Source of the DNA: Patiria pectinifera
Taxonomy: Eukaryota; Echinodermata; Asteroidea; Valvatida; Asterinidae
NCBI GenBank assembly: GCA_029964075.1
Contig: CM057140.1
Location: 12,914,643-12,978,642 of the forward strand
Direction: 5' to 3'
DNA length: 64,000 nt
Below the pieces are notes generated by a model, which saw only the letters and a list, made by a program, of their open reading frames with translations, was not told where the DNA came from and did no database searches. Made by a program: the position numbers and the translations under genes. Each line of letters starts with the position of its first letter. Position 1 is the first letter of the stretch. Below, in pieces: positions 1 to 13,400 of the stretch.

Positions 1-1980
1 TGTCCGGAATACTTCAAATAAATCAGCTATGTCGAATTGTTCTTGCTGTCGCCAAATTCATCGCTTGGGCTATTGATCGGACGAGGCGCCTGCACAATCG
101 ACGTATGAAGAAGAAAAACCTGGGGCAGTGTGCGCTGCAAAATGGACTCTATCCAATTCATTCATTCACAAACTGTGCGGCACCTGGGGAGTTCATATTT
201 TGCGTTTATGTTACCAGACAACGAGGTGCACTGCGCATGTCAAATCGACGCCGGGGAGGGGAAACTAAACTACCCGGGACACAAGGACAATTCGTGCCCC
301 TATGCTGATGTGGTCACGTGATGTTGTGGTCACGTGATGCTGGGCTCACGTGATGCCAACTTTTAGCGAATTGTTATCGTCTGCCCTGTATGTATATCTC
401 TGGAAAATACGAGTGCATATAGTAGTATTAATTTTAAAAAAATATGTTGGTTGCCATCTGTCGGTACTGATGTCTGTTTCTTTGTGTGTCAGGTTGTTAG
501 GGTTGATTGTTTGTTTGTTTGTTTGTTGAGTTGTTTGTTTGTTTGTGACATTTTAAGATACCAGTTTCATTACTCATATAGGTTTGTGTATCATTCATAC
601 CCATGATGCAATGCGAATGTCCAAAAGGTTTGTCCATGAATAATTATGAACAATTACTATGCCAGTCGCATTTCGAAGGACAAACTTATTTAAGGTAGTT
701 GAAACGTAGTCACAGACTCACGTGATCACCTAGATCATAGATGAAACAGCCACGATTTGATTTTACTGACAGGAGAGAGAAAAATTCTACAATTTTATAG
801 ACGGCCTGCTGCATAGAAGTGCCTCTACTCTCTTGAGGGCGCTATTTAGGATTGCTGTAGATAACGGCCTTCAATGACCTAATTCATAACACTAAACGAC
901 TATACTCTGGACAATTGTGACCAACAGACCAACCATTCAAAACAGATTTCAAATTCGCCACTGCCATGAAATTCGATTAGGTTTATTGAAGCCTTCAACC
1001 TGAATCAAATTTCGGATTATTCGAAGAACTCGGGACGCTAATGACTCCTTTGTCTAGTTCTCTTAATTTCTGCGGGATCTATTCTATACGAGTACAGATT
1101 AAGAACAAATTACAGTATACGCTGGGATTAAATTCCGTAATCCAATCTTAAAACCTATTTTCAAATTTTGTTGGGGCGTTGTAATTTGTCCTTGCCCTTT
1201 GTGAGATGAACCAAAAAGAACAAAAACGGTGAACGATTGAAAGACGGGAACAATTTCAACTCGCAGTAATAGCGACCGATGCCCAAATCTGTTTGACGGT
1301 CTGCGTTTGAGGCAGTGACCGCACACCAGGAATTCTTGCAACTCATGAGCTCAATTTATTATAAACCTTGTCCCAAATTCTCTTGCAAAACTTGGTGATG
1401 CAAGGTCTTAAACTTTTTTCCCGTCGGTATAAACTGTAAAGGTAAGTTTACTAGTGAAAACTTCTGAAGACTAGTAGCTTTGACATCGACGAATACGACT
1501 GGGTTCAACAGAGGGCGGTATTCATTCAAGCTGCTGACGATGCCGGACCGTGTATTCATAGCAATAACATTTTTGTCCCCATTCCGACGTTTCACATGAT
1601 CAGAACTCACTTTTTCTCCTGTGGGGTGGGGTGCACATATCCACCATGTGGTGGAGCTCTTCATTACAATAAATTAAATGTGAATTTAATCTTCTCTCCC
1701 TTTAAATTCTGAGTAAAATTCGTTCATTCTTAATGACGCACAAACAATTTTTTGAAGCCATGCAAGTGCTTTGTTCACCAATCAACTCCGTCTCCAGTTA
1801 CAGGCGTTGTCAGGAAAGTTGTCAGTCTTACTTTCCCATGCATCAGATGCCGTAGATAGATAAAAAAAAAAAAAAAAAGATACAGAGACGATCTTGCGAA
1901 GAACTATTAAACATTCCTCGCTGCTTTTTGTTTCGATTCGGAAGTCAGCCATTCACTTTTCGTATACTCAGCCTAGAGCC
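1..1980. other. Upstream flank, no gene seen
   Basis: AT-rich DNA with no convincing exon. It holds three close CACGTG sites (about 312-350, another near 720), a (GTTT)n run at about 508-545 and a poly(A) run near 1861. Confidence 0.5.
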
Positions 1981-2305
1981 AGTGGACGAGAAAACAACTC
2001 TCCACGCGCGCGCGTTTTTGTCCACATCACGTGGCAAACGAAGCGTAGCAATTCAAGTGAAGCATCAATAAAGGGGGGAGGGGGATCTTCGAGTGCAGTG
2101 CTCGTCAGCGGAACGACCGGCGCCCGCTACCGAGCAGCTCACCGCGCACACACGGCAGCCGGAACCGCTACCAGCGACATGGCCTGGGGTCTTTTCCGTG
2201 TCGAGTCCCGTCCATTCACTCAACTCCGTAACAGGGAACAAAGCTTGCTTCCCCTTTCTACTAGCCCGGCCTTGGAATAAAAGGACACCGCCGACGCAGA
2301 CAACT

Positions 2306-2344
2306 TATATAAAGCTGAGACTCCGGGCGGATTCTTCTCAAATT
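2306..2344 (+). promoter_or_regulatory. Candidate TATA and initiator promoter for receptor exon 1A
   Basis: TATATAAA at 2306-2313 is followed by an initiator match (TCAAATT, 2338-2344, presumed +1 at 2340) at the normal TATA spacing. The surrounding 1.98-2.56 kb is CpG-rich compared with its flanks. It lies about 1.1 kb before exon 1A on the same strand. Transcription from it is an inference. Confidence 0.5.
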
Positions 2345-2593
2345 TACCCAGTGATTGCCGAGAATGTACAGCCGAGTTAACATTACAGTTTCTACCAAGC
2401 AGATCGCAACAAAATAAAATCTGAACTTTAAGCCGAAAGTTTCGATCTTGTGGTTAATGATTACACGCCCAACGACGTTGAACGTGGTTTTCTGCTGCGG
2501 TGATTTTGTTGTTATCACCAGTGACGTAAAAATACAGCCTTGCTAGCACCGGGGCGGCGGGCAGGTTCCCGACCACATGTAAACAGCAAACTG
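2340..2593 (+). other. Candidate 5'UTR exon of the exon 1A transcript
   Basis: Runs from the proposed start site to a strong donor (tgg|gtaagta at 2594). A matching acceptor with a pyrimidine tract (ctccgcag, ending 3299) lies shortly before the exon 1A ATG. This would make a 706-bp 5'UTR intron and extend exon 1A upstream to 3300. It is a prediction from splice-site appearance only. Confidence 0.4.
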
Positions 2594-3299
2594 GGTAAGT
2601 ACACACTTAAATCATACCCTCCAAATGACTATAAGAGGTTGTCCCCTGTGTGTGCACGCTACGGGACCGTTTGTAATCAGAGCTGGTTATCATAAAAATG
2701 GACCAAAGTTCAGGCCACGTTATTAGATGTGTTAGCTGGACAAACTCCTTATTTGTATTTGCATAGGCAAAGCTTAATGGCCGGTACAACCATGGTACAG
2801 CACAGCACATTATCACGTCACCATTATATTAAAGCATACCTTTCCGATTAGTGTGGTCATATCATGTGGTATAATTATGCCACATTGGCCGTGGTATATT
2901 TTGACTGACAACTTGTTTTTGGGTACACATTAATGGCGTCAGATAGGTGTGGAATAACATGGGTGAGGAGATATGCTATTCCCCTCTCTCCTTGACAAGA
3001 CTGAGTTAATTGGTCACGGACAAGTGTCTCCCGTGATTGTCTCTGTAACACGTCTCGCGAACGATCGATTGAGAACAGTGTGTGTTCCCTCGTCACTTAC
3101 AGTGTGCCCATCAACGTACGACCATACCGCTGTGCAACCCTTAATGTAACTGCACTGACTACCTCGGACAGAGGGCAAATCCATTTTCTAACTATCTCTC
3201 GATAATTGTATAAGAACGTCAACGCACGGTGAGCTATGCCGGATGTGACATGATTGATTGAACGGCCGTATATATTTTCTTTTATCTGAAACTCCGCAG
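2594..3299 (+). other. Candidate 5'UTR intron of the exon 1A transcript
   Basis: Bounded by gtaagta and ctccgcag. No coding or repeat signal was recognised inside. Confidence 0.35.
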
Positions 3300-3430
3300 G
3301 AGGTGCCAATGATGATCCTGATGACTTCGATGATGAGTTATTCTCAGCTTGAGATCCGCAGGTATACGGTGAGATGACGGTGAAACCATCAGTTGTTGGT
3401 ACTTGACCACCAAGGGTAGCTTTGATCAAG

Positions 3431-4400
3431 ATGGTGCAGGGAGCAGCTGTCATCAACTTCCCCTGTCGCTGTTTGTTCGTCATCCTCGTCTTGGTGTTTC
3501 TCATCAGCGAGGTGGGGACGTACAGCGGTGTCCACTACACCCAGCGCGGGGACCTCAACCTCGGGGGCTTGGTGCCTCTCCACGACTACGACGAGAAGAA
3601 CCAAGAGTGCGGCAAGCTTCGCAACATCGGGGCCCTGAAGCGGCAAGAAGCTATGGTCTACGCCGTCGAAACCATCAACCGGAACACCAGCTTACTTCCC
3701 GGAGTCGTCCTGGGCTTCGAGATCTACGACACCTGCTCCTCCAACGCCGTGACGCTCCGTGACTGCTTGAATTTCATCCCGCCCCAGCGGTGGAATGGCA
3801 ACTGCTCTCTCTTCAAGTCCAGCGAGCACTGCCCTGAGACCACACCGCCCATAGTCGGTGTGGTTGGGGCGCAGAGAAGCGGCTCCAGCGTCCAAGCGGC
3901 CATCCTACTCGGTCTTTACCAAATCCCACAAGTCAGCTACCTGTCCACGAGCGACGAGCTGTCCAACATCTACCGCTATCCGTACTTCCTGCGGACCGTT
4001 GGACCCGACAGCTACCAGGTAGCGGCCATAGCGGACCTGATTGTGGAGTATGGTTGGAATTACGTCTCGTTCATCAACTCCGACGACACGTACGGGAAGA
4101 GCGCACAGCAGGCCTTCCGTACGACTGCGCAAAAGCTGGAAGTCTGCATCGCCATCACTCGCACGGTGTCCTTATACGCCACGGACGAGACATTTGACGA
4201 GCTCGTAACCGAGTTGGTAACTCTACAAACGAACAGTCATGCAGCGGTAGTTATTCTCTTTGTTCAACTCGAGATGGCAAAGGACATCTTTGCAGCGGCC
4301 ACCAGAGCTGGGGTCAACCGGAGGTTCATCTGGATCGGGAGCGATGGCTGGGGCAACTATGGGAACAGTGCTGTGGAGGGAAATATTAACGCTACAGTTG
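3431..4400 (+). CDS. mGluR-like receptor, first coding exon 1A (signal peptide and lobe 1)
   Basis: Encodes 323 residues plus one base. The ATG at 3431 (context caagATGg) is the first ATG after an in-frame TGA at 3404. Residues about 12-28 form a hydrophobic signal peptide. The remainder is lobe 1 of the ligand-binding domain, with RYPYFLRTV, GWNYVSF and WIGSDGWGNYG. Compared with mammalian mGluR1 (alignment from memory), the alpha-amino-acid contacts are kept: S150, T173, D193, Y221, D305. R71 matches the glutamate gamma-carboxylate arginine (R78), but G67 replaces Y74. C60 and C102 match the lobe 1 disulfide pair. A longer loop with C125 and C134 sits where mGluRs carry the inter-subunit cysteine. 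The exon ends at donor gtaagt (4401). No matching lobe 2 exon follows before 21.7 kb, so its only visible partner is exon 2 at 29.25 kb. Confidence 0.92.
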
Positions 4401-7400
4401 GTAAGTTTAAAGTTTGTACTTCATTCCTCATGTTCATGAATCTATCATTTCAAGGGATAATTACGTTGTTCTGCTGAAACAAATATTTATGACGTGATAT
4501 TTAGGGGATACACGACGAAGTGATTTCCCCTCCATCGTGATTTGACAGCTATTATAGACAGCTCCTCACAATGTTCATTCGTACTTCACTCGAACATCAC
4601 ACTCAGACACTCTCCGAAAGTACAATGCCAACTTGCCACACTACAAACATTTCCTGCTGTTACGAGCTAAACTGTACTCGTTGAAATGATTCTCACACTT
4701 TCACGATTCGATACGAACACGGATGCTCTCCTAATGAGCACTCTAACACCATACTCTCAGAAATTCAACATTATTCATACACACATCCAAGCACCGCTTC
4801 AAGAGCGCCATATATTTGAAAATATATGGTCGGTATATTTAAGAATACCACGGCTATCTGATGAATACATTTTTGATTAATATATTTTTGACCAACACAG
4901 ATGCACTCCCAATGAGAACTCGAACACCATACGCTCAAATTTCAAACATTACAGCCTAAACATGTATGCCTCCAAGCACCGCTTCAAGAGCGCCGTATAT
5001 TTGAAATGGTCGGTATATCTAAATATACCACGGCTATCTGATTAATATATTTTTGATTAATATATTTTCTTCCTACATCTATTTTTAAATTGAAGGCTTA
5101 TCTTTAAAGTATCACCAAATTAGATAACTGTCCAAAGATTGTAATGTGAAACGAAACAGAAAGACTGGACACGGCAGACAAGAAAGTATACCCACAGTCG
5201 TCGCTAGAAGCCAAAGAAAAGGAAAGATGATTCTAAAGTTTTGGTTTCCCCGATAACCATTTCCCCCCATCCCGAGCCGTCTTTCACGTATTTCGCAAGC
5301 TTCACATTATTCGAAAATGTCATAATCACGAAGCGTTTGCTTTGTCGTCAGAACGGATATTTACACTCAAAATACCCAATCGACATTTATAAACAGACGT
5401 CTGTGGCGAGCTTCCTATGACCATTGGCAACATGACAGACCTAACTGGAAGCAATTTATTTCAGTCATTTCATCAAATAAGTTAACCTTTCAGGCAAAAA
5501 TGAAATTGCCATTTCACGCGAATAGCGTGCCTCGACTGACAATTAATGCTGTAAAATACTAAAAGGACCCCAAAATAACAAAGGATGAGACAGGATCTAA
5601 CAAAAAAGGCAAATACCAACACAAATAAACCTCTTAACAATATAAGAATTTATGTTTTATTTAATTGGCCGACAATGACGTTTTTGAGGTGAAGGATCCC
5701 AGCGGGGCGTGCTCTCGCTAATAGCTTTGAGATTGGTAAGCGGTTTCAAATTTGATTTAAAAATGTGCAAAGCAGGTGCGACTTCTTTGAGAGCGTTGGC
5801 GCGAACCGTGACACCAGGGAAACGGAGCCCCGAGGCAAGGCCCGTTATACGGTTGGAGGGAAATCGATAAATTGACCCTGTCGAGTATCCCTTCCCTTCC
5901 TCTGTTGGCGGGAGGGGGTGTAATTGAGCGAGAAACCAGCTGAATTGTGGTGAAATCAGGGATGAATATACAAATCCTGTAAACAGTTTCCCGTTATATA
6001 CCGAGCCGTATGCTTGCAAATAAGCAAGGGCATCTCTCTAATAAAAACGAAATAGATTTCAGAAAACCGAATGGAATTCAGACAAAGCGGTAATTTGTGC
6101 CACGCGTGATGTTCATATCAATTTTACGGAATGGTAGTCAACGTACGTCGACAACCACTTAGGTATTGGTTCGTTCAAGGACAGATACGGATACAGAATT
6201 ATATACATTTGTGTGTTGTTCCTTGCTTTCATACATCTTTGGTTTATGGTATGAACCTTGTTAGGTGCATCAGACGCCACATCGTCACTTTTTTCTGTTC
6301 CCAGAATCCTTGAACCCACTTGAAGTTGTCAACACAATGCTATCAGTTTGCTTGCGAAGGTTTGATGATAAGGGCAAAAAAGATTAAACAAAGGGTACAT
6401 CGCCTGATAGTCGTAAATCCCTTGTGTGTGAAGATGGCCGTTGGGATCCTCGTCTTCATCCACGCGTTTAAAATGATGTTTGGTACAGGTACCAGTGGTT
6501 CTTACTGGCAAAATTGTTCAGGTCATCTACATGATAAAAAAAGAAAAGAAGGTTGACGTCATGCACACGATAAAACAAAGAAGACACTGTTGCCATCATC
6601 TGCATGGAATTTAAAAAAAAAACCAAGAAAATCTTTTTTTTTTTTTTGAAGTAACCTTTTTGTGAAGACAAGGTTCCTTTAATACGGTGACAGACTTGGA
6701 CAACAGTGACTTATAGGTCCAGACGAAGACCTTAACGATCTCAGAGTCCCGGGTTTGGGACTCCTTTCAGACCTGGGGCAGACCGACCTATGCATTGGGT
6801 ATTTTGTTCTTATCTGATATTTTTTTAGGTTTCCTGCAAAATGTTCAGGGATTTTTTTTCTCCCACCCCAAAACCTCAACATTTCTTTATCATCTACTGG
6901 CTTCCGAGGTACAGTGCGTGTACACTTTGAGGAACCCTTCATGTCAATACCACAAAGAATTAAAATAATTAAAAATGACGTGTTCAATGGAAGTTAAAAA
7001 ATAACAGTAAAAAGACAATCTCAGTCAACCTTGAGACAAGCTTCACATAGCCGTAGCCAAGTTCCGGCGTCTAAAGTATTACTACAAAATATGGACATGA
7101 CTTCTTCTCTTTTTTTAGGCACGCCATTCTGCGGGAACAAAGTAAGTTGCGTGTGAATTCGGGCTTTTGATTAATTGCATTTTATGAATGGACTCCTAAA
7201 CCTGTACCAATAAAACCTACGCATTAGTCAATGGCAATGTAATGACAAGCTATTTAAAATCAGTAGCAAGGAAAGTACAACATGGACGGGGCAATGTCAT
7301 GGAGCGGCTATAAGCACAGAAACTTGCTAAGCACGGACAACATCTGCTTAGCAAAAACAGGTTAACAGCCAAAATGTCATGTAAAAGATACTGATTGTGA

Positions 7401-10400
7401 CTGGTGCTCTGCCGATTTGAGCTAATCGCACAAATCTGCTTAGCAATATTAAGCTTTGAATCAAGACGACGGATGCCGGGGAGAGGGTATCCCCCACTTA
7501 AACATGACTTTGGCCCCACCCACATTTGTTTGACCGCAAGCTATATATAGAGACTGACTCCCTACTAAAAAGTTTCACATTATGGTTATTGCCTTTCCGT
7601 TTTACAGTGTTTTGTGTAATGTTCCCTTTAATGTGGCGAGAGTAAACATTAAAGTCTCCATGTGCTTCAATTAACGCCTGCATAAATTGTCCTCATGAAA
7701 TGTCAGCCGCACAGTAGAGTGTTTTATGGTGTTGATTGTACCTGCCTTGCCAAAGTACAAGCGTCGTTAGCATTTTCAAGTGCCGGATTTCTGCATAAAC
7801 CGAAACATATACGCCGAGGAGAATCTGAGAGATTCAATATCGGAGCAATATTGAATTTCATGCAGATTTTATCAAATACACTGAAATTGAGACTACGATT
7901 GTTATTTTTGGCTATGTTGGGATCAACCTTTAACTTATCCGTTTCCTGCAGTAGTCTGTTTCAATTATGATAATTTTAATTGGTGATGCACTTGATTTCG
8001 TACGCAAGTCAGATTTGGGAAGCTGAAAATTGCTTTTATCGAACTCAAATATGAGTTTTGCTTGTTTGCTTGTCGGTTTGTTTATTTTGCTGTTCTGTTT
8101 TAACGACGAAATGAATTAAATTTCACACGGTTTGTTAACTGTCACACTCGCGCAGTGGTCCCTTAAATTCGGTGATGTAGTGCTTGATACTCGATCAGCC
8201 TTGGCCTTAAGGCCACTTTAAGGCTGGATTTTAAGGCATTGACCTTGAGGGTCAACCCGTGTTCTTGGCCCTGACAGAGCCTTTGCTCCAATACCGCTCG
8301 AATTTACACAGCTAGCTGGGTTTAAAATAGAGTCTACAGTTGCACGCATTACTTACTTCAAATGACTTCTTAAATAAGTACAACAGCGCAGCACACAATG
8401 ACAGTCTTATCTTGACTGCATAGCCTCACTCTGCTTTCAATACAGGAAGAGTCAAGAAGAAAGTGACCAGGATTAGAGATTGTATTCTCTTCAAGCAATC
8501 AAATTGATACACAAATGAAACATGTCTTAAAAGACCATGTTACTGAAATTGACCCATGCCATCAGAATTTATGCCTGTTTTACTAAAAGGAGCCATTTTT
8601 TTAGCTGTCCGCGGAATGCCATTGGAAGCTATTGAGCTGAGTGAGAATTACAGATTACACACAAGAATTCAATTACAAATGGGATTTAAATAATTGAAAT
8701 CAAGACTGAAACATTATTTTTAACGTCAAATTTGGTGTTTTAAGTATGAGGAACAAGTCAACTCTTTTTTCAAATAATGACGGCGATTTTTTGTATGTTT
8801 TCCCTTGCAAGTTCTCGTTCATTCATCGACGTGGGAAAACGTCCATGTTTCATTGTATTTAATGGGTATTCATCAGTTCGTAGAACGGTGAATGATCAGT
8901 GGTGGACAGCCGAGTTGTGTGATCTGTTGATTAAAATAAATGTAGACACAATTCTCATAGGGATGCATGTGAATTGTTTTCGTTTTGTTGAAAAAACACT
9001 TACCATATTTGGGGATCCGTGGACAGAACTTTAAAACGGTGTTTGTGTTCAAAATTCCGCAACTTGAAAAGTACATGATTGATTTGAATGATTCTTGTAC
9101 TAAAAGAAAGCTCATTGGTTGGGCTTTCATATCTTATATTTTTAAAGTGCTACAGGCAAATCTTCATTAAAGAATTGGTCCTGCCATTTGGGTTTCGGGT
9201 GTTTTTTTTTTACTCACCCTGTACTGCAAAACTACTGCACAGTTGACATTGCCATTGTGGCCAAGATTATTAGCCACCTCATGGTGTACGTGTTCGAGTG
9301 AATTGTACAGAGGCAATTAACTAATGAGATGGGCTGCACCATAGCTCATGCCAAGCAAGGCCAACGCTTTAATTTGCGAGCATCAGAATAATTATTTCGC
9401 GATAAAAATTATTGCATAGTTGAGGCTAACTTCATTGTTTGAATTTCCGTCGCAGTGCGTGGAGCGCCTTGTTGGCCTCGTGGTCTGGAGTGAACTCGTA
9501 GACTGCGGGTAATTTTCTGCAGGTTGTGGGTTCGAGTCCAGCCTGGGGTCATGGTGCGTGTAATTGGGCATTGCTTCTCCCCACCCAGGAGTAAATATGT
9601 ATACATGTGAGGGCAGAGATGGCTATTGTGATGAAATTTGAGCTGCTTTGAGCCGAAATGGCTGCATCGAGCTCTACACTCCCAAGGGAGCTGAGATTGT
9701 CTTTGGAAGGTTTCACTGGCCCGGTGATCAGGGGTAATAATAATGTGACGCGCTTTGATCGTAATTAAAAGCGCCATATAAGTAAACAGTATCTATCAGT
9801 ATTATTAAATGTGTTAATAAAAAGGAGTCATACAGAACTAACGACAGATAACGTATGACTCTCCCCTCTTGTAATGTAACTTTCTCACGTCAATGTGAAT
9901 AACTAATCTCTAGTTTCCAAATAGTGAATATTTACCCTAGTTTAGTAAAAACTAACTTTATCCGAGGGACAAGCCGATTCAGTTTAAATTCCATTCAATA
10001 TCAGTCAAGTTTTCACTCGAGTTTTGGCAGTGATCCTTTTTTCAAGTATTTTACCTAAAATTAAAATGGTTTCCGTCTGGTCCCCAAATCGGCCAGTCTA
10101 AATCTTTGGTATTTGGAAAAAAAGGTAGACTTTGTGCCAAATTGAAATTTGACGAATGAAAAATGAAATCTTAAAAATCACACACACACACCAACCCACG
10201 CATCAACTGCTTGTTATTCATCCAGTTCACAATGTAACACGCATACTGAACGAGGTCTTTCGAACGAAATTGGAACAGAGAAACTCTGATGATGTTGAGA
10301 CTGAAAATCGATAGTCAATTTGGAGTAGGCCTACTCTATATTTAAACAAAACAAAAAAGGGAAGAAAAGGTCTTCAATAATATAAACGATTGTCGTACGG

Positions 10401-13400
10401 CTTGGAGCATTTCAGTATTCAATTGCTGCCAGTTACTGAATCCATCAATAAGACCGCAGTTTATTTAGAGTCGACAGAAATCGACTCGACAAACGCCCTC
10501 GGAATTGTGAAGTAGTAACTGATTGACCGTGTGTAGTTGACGCGGCCGTGGTATTATGCAGGGCCGTGTTTTGATTCAATAATCGGCCGGGAATGCAGAC
10601 GGAAGGACGGCCGATAATTCGGTCGCAACGCGCTCGGGCTGCGTGTCCAGCACGTGGCGGGCATTTTAGCCGAGATCTGTAATTGGATTATAGCGACAAT
10701 TACGGGCTCAGGAAACACGGATCGTCGGCGAATAATATGCGTTAAAATACCGACTGAATGGCTAACTGCATTATACAGACAACGCTAACGTCGATGCGCC
10801 GTTCACCGGCCTTGGTTGAGTGACTTTGATGTGAATATCGATCATCAGATGTCGATAGTGGCAGCCGCGCCGAGACCTTGCTGTGAAAATACCGAAGAAT
10901 CTGTTTCTTCACTTACATTGGGTACGACAATAGAAAAAGAATACATTTTTATTGAAAAATAAATTTCTTTCTATGATATGAGCTACACTCTTTTATGGGA
11001 CTCAAAATTGAAGGCCGAGGTTTTTTTTTTGGGGGGGGGGGGTTGTGGGTTTTGGGGGTTTGGCTACGTGCGAAAATTGATAATTACGTTATGATATGGA
11101 GTTGGACGCCGATTCAAATTTGAAATTAACTAAATATTGAATACCTATCATGACACAGTGTCTGTGTGATATGTCATTGAAAAGCTCGTATATTATTTAA
11201 TTCTGAAACCTTTCAATGTAACAATTTATAATTCGGGGTACATCAAAAACACTAATATACGAATGTTACAAAACAGGAGAATCGCATTGGTTTAAAAAAA
11301 AACTCCAATCTGCGACAAAATGGCGAAGAAATTTTAAAATTTAAGTTTCTCCATTCCGGTGTTTACGAATGCGGTGTGCTCCTCCCTGAACGGTGCGAGG
11401 GAGCGCAGTTTCAGAATCTGACTCCTGAGCAAGAAAAAGAGACATACTTTTTTCTCCCAATGTTTTGATAAGCTTCAGTTTAGGCTAGCTCTCTTGAAGA
11501 TGAGCAGCAACATTGATTTATGGGGCTATTTTTAAGATGACGGATAAACATGCGTGTCTGTCACTGCCCAGTCATCCAGATGGAGAAATTCTTCTCCTAA
11601 GTGTCGAAGGAGTTATATACGACGATGATATGATTATTAAAATGGCCGTTTACTTGACCAAGCCGGAGTTTATTTGTACAAATCTCGTGGGTGACAGCTC
11701 AGTGAATTTGTCAAAGTGTATGTTGCCTTTGGGACGGCTTAGAATGTATGAATACGAGGTGCGTGAGAGGAGCATCCACAGCTCGCAAACGATCTCTTCT
11801 TTTCTTTTTCTCAAGCGAACATTTTACTCGTCTGTCTTGTCAGTTCGTGCCTATGTACTTTACAGTAGTTGTCAAAGCGAACATAACGTGACACTTGCCT
11901 CGCCTGTATAGAGTGTCCTGTCACTTACAAAATCACAATAAGAGGAAAACACCTGAAGTAAAGATGTTTAAGAGATGAATTATTCCCAAAGTCGCAGGTT
12001 CGAATCCACTGCCAGTCCATCTCTCTGTTTAATCTGATATTGATTAAACGTGAACCATGTCAGTTTCCACTGTAATTTTATTAACTTTGACAACGGTTTT
12101 TCGTCGAAACAAACTTTATGTACTTAATAAACAGTAACAATAAGAATCACATGAACACTGCAAAAACTGCCGTTTAGTTTATATGTATTGGTACTGGTTT
12201 TAGTTTATCATCTCATTGTCTTTTGCAGTGCACAGGACAGTGTTGTAAAACGGATTCATCACGCATCCTTTGTCGATATTTTCGGTTCGATGAAACAAAA
12301 GGCCCCATGCCCCTACATATAAAAATGTGGGCCGGGTCGCTATAAAACAAAACAGCTGGCAAATTCAAAACCACTGTGTTCAATGAGACGCACATCATTT
12401 TTGTTTGACTTCATAATTATCGTTGCTCATTCTCCTTGCACCGTTATCATTTTCAGCAAAGAACGAAGGCGTACAGGTCGAGAAATCACAAAATTGAATG
12501 AGAAATTCTAACTGTGGCTCATGCTTGTCTCGTGATTTGACTTGCGTTTGACTTACGACTGACTTGTGATTGATTTCACTTCAATTCTGACTCGCAAACT
12601 GGGAATAATAACCATGAAGAAATGCCTGCAATCGCAAAAATACGGCACAATAATTTTTATTACGGAAAATGGTACCTTTTGAGACATTCCCATAGACTTG
12701 TGCACACACACAAAATCCGAACTTTAATTGACACCTATAAACTTAACTCGTTTTGCATCACGAGGAATAGATATTCGCGACGATAAAATTATGAAATAAA
12801 GGACTTGAGACATTTAGGAAGACACTCAGATGTCTCCCTAACCTTTCTTGTCTCCCCAAGGTGCAATATTTTGCCGCGAGGTAGCAGCTCAACAAATTGT
12901 CATGTCTCTCCGTTGGTCCGTTAGCTATATGGTAACAAACGTTGACATTGTCTATTGCTCCTACTTATTTTGACCGATTTCAACCAAACTTTGTTCAAAG
13001 TAGTAGCCCGGCCCCAACATGTCACATGCCCAAACTGGGGTCAAAGGTCATTATGGGCTCACTGCGGTCAAAATTCTGATTTGTTTTAAACTCAAAACAC
13101 TGTTCCTGCCAGAAATTACATGGCACAATTCCGTGACTTATGCATGAAAACGAATTCGTTGGCCCGCAGTTTCCGAGATATTCCCGATCGAGTTTTTTTT
13201 TTATTTTTTTTTTTAGCAAAACCTGTCTCTAAACTCTAAATAAACGGGCCATTTGCCAGAATTTCACCGAGTGTAAGATATCAGATCTGTCCCTGACAAA
13301 TGTTGACAGCGTGTGATGTTTCATTTCAGCACTGGGCTGTGTGTACCCACTAATGACTTCCACCGGTTGGCTTGGTATACGCTTAATGAGTCCAAACGCA

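Noticed and set aside
1894..2380. Two overlapping open frames in the CpG-rich region before exon 1A
   Set aside because: No family resemblance; CpG-rich promoter DNA tends to be open by chance, and the proposed TATA box lies inside it.
5657..6019. 120-codon open frame, minus strand
   Set aside because: No recognisable domain or context; left unannotated.
11513..11911. 132-codon open frame, plus strand
   Set aside because: No recognisable domain, no splice or promoter context; probably chance in intron sequence.
11985..12010. Lone tRNA box B (GGTTCGAATCC)
   Set aside because: No box A or cloverleaf upstream; at most a SINE fragment.
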